Assembly: GCA_002493595.1 (NCBI GenBank)
Contig: DKZG01000010.1
Location: 1-55,400 of the forward strand
Reading direction: 5' to 3'
From: Ruminococcaceae bacterium UBA7080
GTDB taxonomy: Bacteria > Bacillota > Clostridia > Oscillospirales > Acutalibacteraceae
Length of the DNA stretch: 55,400 bases
The notes under the pieces were generated by a model, which made no database searches, had not been told where the DNA came from, and worked only from the letters and a program-made list of their open reading frames with translations. The translations under genes were made by a program, and so were the position numbers. The first letter of the stretch is position 1; each line of letters starts with the position of its first letter. Positions 39,329-47,574 of the stretch are shown here, piece after piece.

Positions 39329-40876
39329 ATGTATGCAAGAGTAAAGAGTCTCGGTATTTTCGGTTTAGACTGTTTTGATGTTACTGTTGAGTGCGATATC
39401 AGTCAGGGTTTGCCGAGGTTTGATGTTGTCGGTCTTCCCGATGCAGTGGTGAGAGAAAGCCGAGAGCGTGTCCGTGCATCAATAAAAAATTGCCGTCTTG
39501 AGTTTCCCGTATCACGTATTACCGTAAATATAGCTCCTGCCGATATAAAAAAAGAGGGCTCACTTTACGATTTGCCGGTGTTTATAGCCATGCTTAAAGC
39601 AAGCAATCAGATGCAAGGCGATACAGACAGCTATGCTTTTATAGGTGAACTTTCACTTGACGGTGATATCAGACCGATTAACGGTGTGTTGCCTATGCTG
39701 CTGAAAGCAAAAGAACAGGGCATTTCCGCTGTGTTTATACCATATGGCAATATGCTTGAGGGCAGTGTCCTTGACGGTATAGATATTTTGCCTGTAAAAA
39801 GCGTTTTTGAAGTAATCAGACATATTTCAGGTACAGAAAAGATTTCTTCTTGCTATAACAGTAAATTTAGGACATCAAAAATAAGCTATAATATTGATTT
39901 TTCCGAGGTTAAGGGACAGGCTGAGGCTAAGCGTGCACTAGAAATTGCAGCAGCAGGCGGACATAACTGCATAATGGTAGGGCCGCCCGGTGCAGGCAAA
40001 TCCATGTTGGCAAGAAGACTGCCCACTATTCTTCCCGATATGACCTTTGAGGAAAAGCTTGAAACCACTAAGATTTATTCAATTGCAGGGTTAATACCGG
40101 GAGATAAGGCAATTATCGACAGCAGACCTTTTCGTTCTCCGCACCATACTGTGTCTGTTCAGGCACTTGCAGGCGGCGGAATAAATATCAGACCCGGTGA
40201 AATCAGTCTTGCACATAACGGTGTAATGTTTATGGATGAATTTCCGGAATTCGACAGAAGGTGTAAAGAGTCATTAAGGCAGCCGCTTGAGGATTTAGCT
40301 GTTAATATTTCAAGAGCGTCGGGTTCGGTAACCTATCCTTCAAATCTAATGCTGATTGCAGCTATGAATCCCTGTCCGTGCGGTTTTTACGGTCATCCTG
40401 CTAAAGAGTGCAAATGCTCGGATGCTGCACGAAAGCGATATATGGACAAGGTTTCAGGTCCTATACTTGACAGAATAGACATTCATATTGAGGTTGCACC
40501 CGTGGAATATGATCAATTGTCCGGCAGGGGAAATGAAGAGTCATCGGCTGATATAAAAAAGCGTGTTGACAAGGCCAGAGAAATACAGAGGAAAAGATTT
40601 GAAGGTACAAATGTAAGCTGCAATGCAAAAATGACACCTAAAATGACTAAGGAATTTTGTGTTCTGAGTACGGATGCGGATAAACTGCTTAAAATAAGCT
40701 TTGAAAAATTAGGCTTGTCTGCAAGAGCCTATGACAAAATTCTTCGTATGGCAAGAACGATAGCAGATCTTGATGATAGCGATAATATCGAAATGAATCA
40801 TATAGCCGAGGCACTTCAATATCGCTCTCTTGACCGCAAATATTGGAATAGCGAAAATATTAATACAAGGAGTTAA
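39329..40876 (+). CDS. YifB/ComM-family magnesium-chelatase-like AAA+ ATPase
   Basis: This 515-residue protein has an N-terminal ChlI-type domain (VECDISQGLPRFDVVGLPD), a central AAA+ domain with Walker A GPPGAGKSMLARRLP and Walker B MFMDEFPEF, a zinc-finger-like CPCGFYGHPAKECKC, and a C-terminal Mg-chelatase domain. ComM is a DNA-branch-migration helicase in natural transformation; Firmicute homologues are less studied. The start is ATG 39329 behind GGGGGTG, not the TTG at 39299. The LUD gene starts 5 nt after its stop. Confidence 0.94.
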   Translation: MYARVKSLGIFGLDCFDVTVECDISQGLPRFDVVGLPDAVVRESRERVRASIKNCRLEFPVSRITVNIAPADIKKEGSLYDLPVFIAMLKASNQMQGDTDSYAFIGELSLDGDIRPINGVLPMLLKAKEQGISAVFIPYGNMLEGSVLDGIDILPVKSVFEVIRHISGTEKISSCYNSKFRTSKISYNIDFSEVKGQAEAKRALEIAAAGGHNCIMVGPPGAGKSMLARRLPTILPDMTFEEKLETTKIYSIAGLIPGDKAIIDSRPFRSPHHTVSVQALAGGGINIRPGEISLAHNGVMFMDEFPEFDRRCKESLRQPLEDLAVNISRASGSVTYPSNLMLIAAMNPCPCGFYGHPAKECKCSDAARKRYMDKVSGPILDRIDIHIEVAPVEYDQLSGRGNEESSADIKKRVDKAREIQRKRFEGTNVSCNAKMTPKMTKEFCVLSTDADKLLKISFEKLGLSARAYDKILRMARTIADLDDSDNIEMNHIAEALQYRSLDRKYWNSENINTRS

Positions 40877-40880
40877 AGCA

Positions 40881-41519
40881 ATGGATATTAAGAAGACGAT
40901 GTTAAATCTTGAAAAGAACGGTATAAAACCATATTTTGTGCAAACAAAAGATGAGGTTGTTCCGCTTGTGAAAACACTTATTCATAAAGGCGAGAGTGTA
41001 TCAAACGGCGGTTCCGTTTCTTTAAAGGAAACAGGTGTTTCCCGTCTTTTAGCATGCGGTGATTATGATTTTATTGACAGAACAGGGCTTGAAGGCGAGG
41101 CGCTTCGGCAATCCTATATACGAGCCTTTGGCTGTGACACCTATTTTTGTTCGTCTAATGCGATTACGGAAAACGGAGAGCTGTATAATGTTGACGGCAA
41201 TTCCAACCGTGTAGCCTGTATAGTGTATGGCCCGCGACAGGTTATTATGGTTGCGGGTGTTAATAAAATTGTTAAGGATATAAATGAAGCTGTTTTGAGA
41301 GTGAAGGAAAAGGCAGCTGTGTATAATACCAAACGTCTTTCATGTAAAACACCATGTGAAGCGACAGGCAGATGCATCAGCCTTGATAAAAATAATCCGT
41401 TTTTATGTGACGGATGCCAAAGCCCGCAGCGTATTTGCTGCAATTATGTTATATCAGCTAAGCAGCGGCATAAGGATAGAATCAAGGTGATTCTTGTGAA
41501 TGAAAGCTTAGGCTATTAA
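40881..41519 (+). CDS. LUD-domain (LutC/YkgG-like) protein with Cys-rich C-terminus
   Basis: The 212-residue protein has the LUD (lactate utilisation) fold: VSNGGSVSLKETGVSRLL, DTYFCSSNAITENGELYNVDG and VIMVAGVNKIV. The last 60 residues carry eight cysteines (CKTPC, CISL, CDGCQ, CC), suggesting a metal or iron-sulfur site. LutA and LutB partners are absent here, so it works alone or with partners elsewhere. It starts 5 nt after the ComM-like gene behind AAGGAG. Confidence 0.88.
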   Translation: MDIKKTMLNLEKNGIKPYFVQTKDEVVPLVKTLIHKGESVSNGGSVSLKETGVSRLLACGDYDFIDRTGLEGEALRQSYIRAFGCDTYFCSSNAITENGELYNVDGNSNRVACIVYGPRQVIMVAGVNKIVKDINEAVLRVKEKAAVYNTKRLSCKTPCEATGRCISLDKNNPFLCDGCQSPQRICCNYVISAKQRHKDRIKVILVNESLGY

Positions 41520-41531
41520 ACTGTATTATTT

Positions 41532-41566
41532 AAAATCCGTAAGGCGATGCTATTGCGGATTTTTTG
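41532..41566 (+). terminator. Terminator after the LUD gene
   Basis: AAAATCCG (41532-41539) pairs with CGGATTTT (41556-41563), then a T-run; a long 16-nt loop. Confidence 0.75.
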
Positions 41567-41613
41567 TTTAGTCTGTATAAAAAATATTTTGTGTATTTCA
41601 AAGCTTATAATAC

Positions 41614-41642
41614 TTGAAATGACAATATAAATTGTATATAAT
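41614..41642 (+). promoter_or_regulatory. Promoter of guaA
   Basis: TTGAAA (41614-41619), 17-bp spacer, TATAAT (41637-41642). The -35 box belongs to a TTTCAA/TTGAAA inverted repeat (41596-41619). No guanine riboswitch is present in the short leader. Confidence 0.78.
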
Positions 41643-41685
41643 AATCAAATAAAATTTTTATTTGTATTTATATAGGAGGACGGCT

Positions 41686-43215
41686 ATGGAAAAAATACTT
41701 GTTCTGGATTTTGGCGGTCAATATAACCAGTTAATTGCGAGGCGTGTGCGCGATCATCATGTTTATGCCGAAATTTTACCTTATACTGTTTCGCTTGAGG
41801 ATATTAAAGCAAATGAATATAAGGGTATCATTTTTACAGGCGGGCCGAATTCTGTTTATGATATGAATTCTCCTCATTATGCAAAAGAGATTTTGGATTT
41901 AGGGGTTCCGGTTCTCGGTATTTGTTATGGTTGTCAGCTTGTTGCTTGGATGGGCGGCGGAGAGGTTAAGACTGCTCCTGTAAGTGAATATGGCAAAATT
42001 GAATTTAACGCTGATAAAAGGTCTAAGCTTTTTAAAGGTATTGATGAAAAGTCGATTGTTTGGATGAGTCATACGGATTATATTTCGTGCGTTCCAAATG
42101 GTTTTGAGATTATTGGCACAACAAATGACTGCCCATGTGCAGCAATGGAAAATACAAATAAAAATATTTACGCTGTTCAGTTTCATCCTGAGGTTACACA
42201 TTCTCGGTTTGGTTCTCAGATGCTTTACAACTTTCTTTATGAGGTCTGCGGCTGCACAGGTGATTGGGTTATGGATAATTTTATTGAAAATACCGTATCC
42301 TTACTCAGAGAACAGATTGGTGATAAAAAAGTAATCCTCGGTCTTTCAGGCGGTGTTGACTCTTCAGTTGCAGCGGGGCTGCTTTCAAAGGCAGTGGGCA
42401 AGCAGCTTACCTGCGTTTTTGTTGACCAGGGACTGATGCGAAAGGATGAGGGTGATATGGTTGAAAAAACCTTTACCTCTCTTTTTGATATGAATTTTGT
42501 TCGCGTCAATTGCGGTGATTTATTTCTTTCCGGGCTGAAGGGAGTTACTGACCCTGAAGAGAAGCGAAAAATTATCGGTGAAGAATTTTTTAATGTGTTT
42601 TGGAATGAAATCAGAAAGCAGGAGGAGCTGGGATTTTTTGCGCAGGGTACAATTTATCCTGATTGCGTGGAGTCCGGCAAGGGCGATGCCGATGTTATTA
42701 AAACACATCATAATAGAGTGAAAACACCTGATGATGTTGAATTTCTCGGTATTATTGAGCCTCTTTGTGATTTGTTCAAAGATGAAGTTAGGCAGGTTGG
42801 TGAGAAGCTGGGAATACCTAAGGAGCTTGTATGGCGTCAGCCTTTTCCCGGTCCCGGTCTGGGAGTCAGGATTATCGGCGAAATTACAGCGGAGAAAATT
42901 AAGATTCTTCAGGAAGCGGATTGGGTGCTTCGTGATGAAATGGAGAAAAACGGATATGAAAAAAATCTTGCACAGTTTTTTTGTGTGTTGCCCTGTGTTA
43001 AAACTGTCGGTGTAATGGGCGATCACAGAACGTATGATCATTTAATAGCAATTCGTGCAGTAACTACAGACGATTTTATGACAGCAGATTGGGCAAGAAT
43101 ACCGTTTGATATTTTAGCTAAGGTATCAAATCGAATTACAAACGAGGTTGAAAAGGTTAACCGCGTTGTTTATGATATAACATCAAAGCCACCGGGAACC
43201 GTGGAATGGCTTTAA
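41686..43215 (+). CDS. guaA: GMP synthase, glutamine-hydrolysing, full length
   Basis: The 509-residue enzyme aminates XMP to GMP. The glutamine amidotransferase domain (1-195) has GGPNSVYDM, nucleophile C80 in GICYGCQL and QFHPEVTHS. The ATP-pyrophosphatase domain has the P-loop LSGGVDSS (220-227). The C-terminal dimerisation domain ends KPPGTVEWL. A notable deviation: the usual HHNVGGLPE loop reads HHNRVKTPDD here (341-350), while the second GMP synthase at 44311 keeps the canonical form. ATG 41686 follows TAGGAGG. It is followed at 27 nt by ddh. Confidence 0.93.
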   Translation: MEKILVLDFGGQYNQLIARRVRDHHVYAEILPYTVSLEDIKANEYKGIIFTGGPNSVYDMNSPHYAKEILDLGVPVLGICYGCQLVAWMGGGEVKTAPVSEYGKIEFNADKRSKLFKGIDEKSIVWMSHTDYISCVPNGFEIIGTTNDCPCAAMENTNKNIYAVQFHPEVTHSRFGSQMLYNFLYEVCGCTGDWVMDNFIENTVSLLREQIGDKKVILGLSGGVDSSVAAGLLSKAVGKQLTCVFVDQGLMRKDEGDMVEKTFTSLFDMNFVRVNCGDLFLSGLKGVTDPEEKRKIIGEEFFNVFWNEIRKQEELGFFAQGTIYPDCVESGKGDADVIKTHHNRVKTPDDVEFLGIIEPLCDLFKDEVRQVGEKLGIPKELVWRQPFPGPGLGVRIIGEITAEKIKILQEADWVLRDEMEKNGYEKNLAQFFCVLPCVKTVGVMGDHRTYDHLIAIRAVTTDDFMTADWARIPFDILAKVSNRITNEVEKVNRVVYDITSKPPGTVEWL

Positions 43216-43242
43216 GATAAAAAGGAATAAAGGAGACTGAGT

Positions 43243-44229
43243 ATGAATAAAATAAGAGTTGGAATTACAGGTTACGGAAATTTGGGAAAGGGCGTTGAAT
43301 ATGCATTGGTAAATGCTGATGATATGGAACTTATGGGCATTTTTTCACGCCGCAGCCCTGAGCAGATTAAGCCGAGAACAAATGTGCCTGTTTATTCAAT
43401 GGAACAAGCAGCCGAAATGGCAGATAAAATTGACGTTATGATTATCTGCGGCGGCAGTGCAAATGATTTACCGGTGCAGACAGTTGAACTTGCCAAGCAC
43501 TTTAATCTTGTTGACAGCTTTGATACGCATGCTAAAATACCCGAGCATTTTGATGCGGTTGACAAGGCAAGCAGGGAAAGTGGAAAAATAGGTATAATTT
43601 CTGCAGGCTGGGACCCGGGAATGTTTTCTCTTAATCGTTTATATTCACAGGCAATTTTGCCAAATGGTTCGGACTATACCTTCTGGGGCAAGGGTGTCAG
43701 TCAGGGCCATTCTGACGCAATCAGAAGAATTGACGGTGTTCTTGATGCAAAGCAGTATACTATCCCTGTTGATGCTGCACTGAACAGTGTAAGAAGCGGT
43801 GAACAGCCTAAGCTTTCTACACGTGAAAAGCATACCAGAGAATGCTTTGTTGTAGCTGCCGAAGGTGCAGATCTTGATTATATAGAGAATCAGATTAAAA
43901 CCATGCCTAATTATTTTGCAGATTATGACACTACTGTTCATTTTATAAATATGGACGAGTTTAAGGCGAACCATTGCGGTATTCCGCACGGCGGCGTGGT
44001 ATTTAGGACAGGCACAACCGGCGAAAATCAAAAGCATAAGCATATTATTGAATATAAATTGACGCTTGATTCCAATCCTGAATTTACTGCAGGTGTTTTG
44101 GTTGCCTGTGCAAGAGCTGCTTACAGACTGAATAAAGAGGGAATGTGCGGATGTAAAACACTTTTCGATATTCCGCCTTCATACCTTCATCAGTTAAGTG
44201 CTGAAGAATTAAGAAAAAATCTTTTATAA
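43243..44229 (+). CDS. ddh: meso-Diaminopimelate D-dehydrogenase
   Basis: A 328-residue NADPH-dependent enzyme that makes meso-diaminopimelate in one step from tetrahydrodipicolinate, for lysine and peptidoglycan. Motifs: GITGYGNLGKGVEYAL, SFDTHAKIPEH, SAGWDPGMFSLNRLY, WGKGVSQGHSDAIRRI and KHIIEYKLTLDSNPEFTAG. Length is typical. It lies between two GMP synthase genes, probably co-transcribed with the first. A terminator hairpin follows at 44263. Confidence 0.97.
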   Translation: MNKIRVGITGYGNLGKGVEYALVNADDMELMGIFSRRSPEQIKPRTNVPVYSMEQAAEMADKIDVMIICGGSANDLPVQTVELAKHFNLVDSFDTHAKIPEHFDAVDKASRESGKIGIISAGWDPGMFSLNRLYSQAILPNGSDYTFWGKGVSQGHSDAIRRIDGVLDAKQYTIPVDAALNSVRSGEQPKLSTREKHTRECFVVAAEGADLDYIENQIKTMPNYFADYDTTVHFINMDEFKANHCGIPHGGVVFRTGTTGENQKHKHIIEYKLTLDSNPEFTAGVLVACARAAYRLNKEGMCGCKTLFDIPPSYLHQLSAEELRKNLL

Positions 44230-44231
44230 AT

Positions 44232-44245
44232 TAGGTTTAAACCTA
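44232..44245. promoter_or_regulatory. Perfect 14-bp palindrome, candidate operator
   Basis: TAGGTTTAAACCTA, starting 2 nt after the ddh stop and touching the -35 region of the putative next promoter (44246). Confidence 0.45.
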
Positions 44246-44274
44246 TTGCATCTAAAAAATTTTATTGGTATTAT
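44246..44274 (+). promoter_or_regulatory. Possible promoter of the short GMP synthase gene
   Basis: TTGCAT (44246-44251), 17-bp spacer, TATTAT (44269-44274). A start near 44281 would fall inside the terminator hairpin and so bypass it. Confidence 0.45.
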
Positions 44275-44296
44275 ATGATTAATACCAATATTTTTT
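44263..44296 (+). terminator. Terminator between ddh and the short GMP synthase gene
   Basis: TATTGGTATT (44263-44272) pairs perfectly with AATACCAATA (44281-44290), followed by TTTTTT and, 3 nt later, the next gene's ribosome site. Confidence 0.75.
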
Positions 44297-44310
44297 ACGG
44301 AGGATATTTT

Positions 44311-45291
44311 ATGGAAAACAATAAGCGTCCCGAAACTATGCAGCGAATTGAAACACAGGAGCTGGCAGATGCTTTTATTGCACAGCAGGTTGCTGAGATT
44401 CAAAATCAGGTTGGTGAAAAGAAGGTGCTGTTAGCTCTTTCAGGCGGTGTTGACTCTTCTGTTGTGGCTGCCCTTCTTATAAAAGCAATTGGCAAGCAGC
44501 TGGTTTGTGTTCATGTTAATCATGGTTTGCTTCGTAAGGGTGAGCCTGAGCAGGTTATAGAGGTTTTTCGTAATCAGATGGATGCGAACCTTATTTATGT
44601 TGATGCTGTTGACCGCTTTTTAGACAAGCTTGCAGATGTGGCAGAGCCTGAAAAAAAGCGTAAAATTATAGGTGCAGAGTTTATAAGAGTATTTGAGGAA
44701 GAAGCAAGAAAGCAGGAAGGTATAGAATTTCTTGCCCAGGGTACTATTTATCCCGATATTATTGAGAGTGACGGCGTAAAGGCACATCATAATGTCGGCG
44801 GACTTCCCGAAGATCTTCAGTTTGAGCTTGTTGAACCCTTAAAATTCCTTTATAAGGATGAGGTAAGAGTGGTAGGAAAAGCCTTAGGCCTTCCTGATAA
44901 TATGGTTTATCGTCAGCCTTTCCCCGGACCGGGACTCGGTGTTCGTTGTCTCGGTGCAATAACAAGAGATCGTTTGGAGTGTGTTCGTGAATCAGATGCC
45001 ATTCTGCGAGAGGAATTTGCCGAGAACGGACTTGAGGGCAAGGTATGGCAGTATTTTACAGCAGTTCCTGATTTCAAGTCAGTTGGTGTGAAAGATGGAC
45101 AGCGCACATATGCTTATCCGGTCATTATCCGTGCTGTTAATACACTGGATGCAATGGCGGCAACCATTGAGGAAATTCCTTATGAACTTCTTAAGCACAT
45201 CACAAACCGTATTACAACCGAGGTCGACGGCGTAAACAGAGTTCTTTATGACCTTACACCAAAGCCCAGCGGCACAATCGAGTGGGAGTAA
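44311..45291 (+). CDS. GMP synthase without amidotransferase domain (ATP-pyrophosphatase subunit)
   Basis: The 326-residue protein equals the synthetase half of GMP synthase: P-loop LALSGGVDSSVVA, EPEKKRKIIG, AQGTIYPDIIES, the canonical loop HHNVGGLPED (159-168), YRQPFPGPGLGVR and end KPSGTIEWE. There is no glutaminase domain, so it must use free ammonia or a separate amidotransferase, as in archaeal GuaAa/GuaAb. A short Lys/Glu-rich N-terminal extension replaces the missing domain. It starts at ATG 44311 behind CGGAGG, after a terminator, and ends before another strong terminator. Confidence 0.9.
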   Translation: MENNKRPETMQRIETQELADAFIAQQVAEIQNQVGEKKVLLALSGGVDSSVVAALLIKAIGKQLVCVHVNHGLLRKGEPEQVIEVFRNQMDANLIYVDAVDRFLDKLADVAEPEKKRKIIGAEFIRVFEEEARKQEGIEFLAQGTIYPDIIESDGVKAHHNVGGLPEDLQFELVEPLKFLYKDEVRVVGKALGLPDNMVYRQPFPGPGLGVRCLGAITRDRLECVRESDAILREEFAENGLEGKVWQYFTAVPDFKSVGVKDGQRTYAYPVIIRAVNTLDAMAATIEEIPYELLKHITNRITTEVDGVNRVLYDLTPKPSGTIEWE

Positions 45292-45322
45292 GTTGAAGAA
45301 GATTAAAAGTCATTCTATTGAT

Positions 45323-45368
45323 AAATCCCTTAGCTGTGTGTATAACGCACAGCTAAGGGATTTTGCTG
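45323..45368 (+). terminator. Strong terminator
   Basis: AAATCCCTTAGCTGTG (45323-45338) pairs with CACAGCTAAGGGATTT (45348-45363), then TT. Confidence 0.9.
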
Positions 45369-45503
45369 TTTTATCAGCAGGAATATTCCATTTATGGTTT
45401 TGAGAAGAATCTGCATTATTTTGCGAACGGTATAGAAGAAAAACTCTGTAAATATTCTTTATAGCAAAAAATGACGCAAGTGCAGTTTTGCCTCAAAAAG
45501 AAG

Positions 45504-45929
45504 TTAGTCATTCCTTTTATCAGTATCACAATTGCTGTTATTGATGTAATTGAGTCTTTCAACAATGTGTTTTGTTATTGATTTATTGAGCCAAATATTG
45601 AGTATCCATATAAGTGATGGGAGCAAGAAGACAGCAATGATTAAGGCAGTGCTGAGCTTTTGCAAAATCACAGCAGCAGCCGCTAATACCCAGAAAAACA
45701 ACGTAAAAATGATACAGATGATTATTGTGAATAATCCGGGGAGAATATCAATTTCGAGTTCGGTATCGGATATTTTGATAAGATTAATTTTTGGATTTGT
45801 AATTAATGTAAATACTGAATTGTATCTTAGTGTAAGGCCGGACATGCTTTTCTCTGTTGTAAAAAAAGGGTCATCAGAAATTTTTTTGAAAAACTCTTCG
45901 CAACTTTTTATATTCATATTGTATTTCAT
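45504..45929 (-). CDS. Small two-helix membrane protein of the ATP-grasp operon
   Basis: A 141-residue protein with a soluble N-terminal part (about 1-75, probably PH-like beta strands: TLRYNSVFTLITNPKINLIKIS, quoted by ends), two adjacent hydrophobic helices (about 78-125) and a polar tail rich in Asn/Asp. Its ATG (45929) overlaps the stop of the second ATP-grasp gene (ATGA), with AAGGGA as ribosome site. A longer frame up to 45959 is less likely. No family recognised. Tight coupling suggests a job shared with the two ligases. Confidence 0.72.
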   Translation of the reverse strand: MKYNMNIKSCEEFFKKISDDPFFTTEKSMSGLTLRYNSVFTLITNPKINLIKISDTELEIDILPGLFTIIICIIFTLFFWVLAAAAVILQKLSTALIIAVFLLPSLIWILNIWLNKSITKHIVERLNYINNSNCDTDKRND

Positions 45930-46651
45930 TTTTTCAATTCCCTTTTTATATAATTGCAATAAAGTGCAATTATATCAATATCGGTTTGGCTGTATACCAT
46001 TCTTGCGCCTACAGTGTCCTCAATTTCATTAAAAACAAGCCTGTTTTGATGAAACAAAAAGTCCATTCCGATGTAATCGCTTTTTATCAGGCTGTTTATT
46101 CTGTTTACAAGTTGCTTTTCTTCAGAAGAAAGGGTGTAAACAGATGCTTTGCCGCCCAGGCAGAAATTTGAGCGAAAATCAGTTTCGCTTTCTCTGAGAA
46201 TGGCTGTTATGATTTTGCCGCCTATCAGCCATATTCTCAAATCCTTGCCGAGTGTATCGCAGGGCTTCTGATACACAAAATCTTCCCTGTGCTTTTCGTT
46301 GTGATTGAGCATGACTACGCCCTGTCCGCCGTGACCGTCAACAGGCTTTTTTACACATGGTACTTTATCATAGCGAATGGGCATGATCGGTATGCCGTTA
46401 CTCTGCATAAAATCATAGCAGTTTTGTTTGTTGTTGGCAAGTCTTGAAAGGTCAGCCGGATTAAATACCCTTATTCCCCGGTTTTCAAAGTATTCACTGA
46501 TTTTATAGTTGTTGGTTCTGTTGATTACAAAATCAGCATTGCCTTTATAGCATTCATCTACTAATTTTATATCAAGATTTTCAGCAAATTTATTAATGGC
46601 AAAGGCATTGCGCTTTGCTTCATCCTCTGTATATATCAGAATACCGCTCAT
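45926..46651 (-). CDS. RimK-like ATP-grasp protein, second copy (divergent)
   Basis: The 241-residue protein is built like RimK/LysX ligases: a preATP-grasp part (1-90), a Lys/Gly-rich ATP loop (KKPVDGHGGQGVVML), DLRIWLIGGKIITAI, DFRSNFCLGG and a metal site FNEIEDTVGARM. In RimK the last motif is E-x-N; here it is E-I-E, so metal binding may differ. Such enzymes join amino acids to a carboxylate using ATP. It is the middle gene of a three-gene unit, overlapping both neighbours by ATGA. Confidence 0.82.
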   Translation of the reverse strand: MSGILIYTEDEAKRNAFAINKFAENLDIKLVDECYKGNADFVINRTNNYKISEYFENRGIRVFNPADLSRLANNKQNCYDFMQSNGIPIMPIRYDKVPCVKKPVDGHGGQGVVMLNHNEKHREDFVYQKPCDTLGKDLRIWLIGGKIITAILRESETDFRSNFCLGGKASVYTLSSEEKQLVNRINSLIKSDYIGMDFLFHQNRLVFNEIEDTVGARMVYSQTDIDIIALYCNYIKRELKK

Positions 46652-47466
46652 TTTAACCGTGACCTTATTTCATCAAATATTAAAGGGGCAATATCAATTC
46701 CCGTGCTGTGCATTATGTTTATAATATGGGCATTTGAGTTTACCTCGCACACCGTGCCGTTTTCAAGAATATCAACACCGCCGAAGGTCAGCCCGAGATG
46801 GCGGCAGGCTTTAACAGCTAACTCAATTTCGTTTTTATCGGGTGTATATACAGTCATTTTACCGCCGTTTGTAACATTGGAGCGAAAGTCATTTTTATTC
46901 TCTCTTCTGACTGCACTGACACATTTGCCGCCTACAATCTCAAGCCTTATATCCCGTCCGCTGCTTTCGGCTATGAATTCCTGCAGGATGAATGGCTTTT
47001 CGCTGATATGACTTAAAATCTCATCCGTATTTCGGCAAAGAAAGACTTGTTCACCGAAAGAACCGAAGCATTCTTTGTACACAACAGGCAGGCCGAGAAT
47101 TTCAACCGCTTTGGTTACGAAACAGCGCATATCCGATTGGAAATAGCTTTTGGGTGCTGCCAGTGTTTTCGGCTGTGCAACAACACCCTCAAGTTCAATA
47201 TAGGTTCTGGCTTTATCATCGCACAGTGCAATGGATTTTGATGAGTTAAAAACCGGCAGTCCGCTTTTTTCAAGCTTTGCGGCAAGATTGATATCCTTGT
47301 CCCAAAAGAGCACAAAATCAGCTGCTTCAGGCTTAAGCGAAAGCTCGAGATTGGTTTTCAAAACAAGATTAACATTTATTTTTTTTGCAGCCCCAATGAG
47401 ATGCTTGTGAAGCTCGTTGAATTTGCCGTTGTTTAAAAAGTGATTTACTAATAAAATTCCGTTCAT
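46648..47466 (-). CDS. RimK-like ATP-grasp ligase, first copy
   Basis: A 272-residue protein of the RimK/LysX type. It shows LPVVYKECFGSFGEQVFLC (nucleotide loop), PFILQEFIAESSGRDIRLEIVGG (quoted by ends), ENKNDFRSNVTNGGKM, GVDILENGTVCEVNSNAHI with the E-x-N metal site, and STGIDIAPLI. Known relatives add glutamate to ribosomal protein S6, LysW or coenzyme F420; the acceptor here is unknown. ATG 47466 follows GGAGAT; an open upstream extension lies across the promoter. It leads the operon, divergent from the AICAR transformylase gene. Confidence 0.86.
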   Translation of the reverse strand: MNGILLVNHFLNNGKFNELHKHLIGAAKKINVNLVLKTNLELSLKPEAADFVLFWDKDINLAAKLEKSGLPVFNSSKSIALCDDKARTYIELEGVVAQPKTLAAPKSYFQSDMRCFVTKAVEILGLPVVYKECFGSFGEQVFLCRNTDEILSHISEKPFILQEFIAESSGRDIRLEIVGGKCVSAVRRENKNDFRSNVTNGGKMTVYTPDKNEIELAVKACRHLGLTFGGVDILENGTVCEVNSNAHIINIMHSTGIDIAPLIFDEIRSRLK

Positions 47467-47488
47467 TTCTTTATCTCCAATTTTATAT

Positions 47489-47517
47489 ATTGTAGCATTG
47501 TACCTTGCTTTTTTCAA
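47489..47517 (-). promoter_or_regulatory. Promoter of the double ATP-grasp operon
   Basis: On the minus strand: TTGAAA (47517-47512), 17-bp spacer, TACAAT (47494-47489). It interlocks with the plus-strand promoter at 47505. Confidence 0.75.
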
Positions 47518-47533
47518 TGTAATAGTATAAAAT
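47505..47533 (+). promoter_or_regulatory. Promoter of the AICAR transformylase gene
   Basis: TTGCTT (47505-47510), 17-bp spacer, TAAAAT (47528-47533). The two opposing -35 regions overlap within 13 bp, so the genes could compete for polymerase. Confidence 0.65.
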
Positions 47534-47574
47534 AACAATATTAAAAAGTTATTTAAATAACGGAGGATGAGAAT

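Noticed and set aside
42520..43041. Open frame of 173 codons antisense to guaA
   Set aside because: Shadow of the synthetase domain, with no start context or motif.
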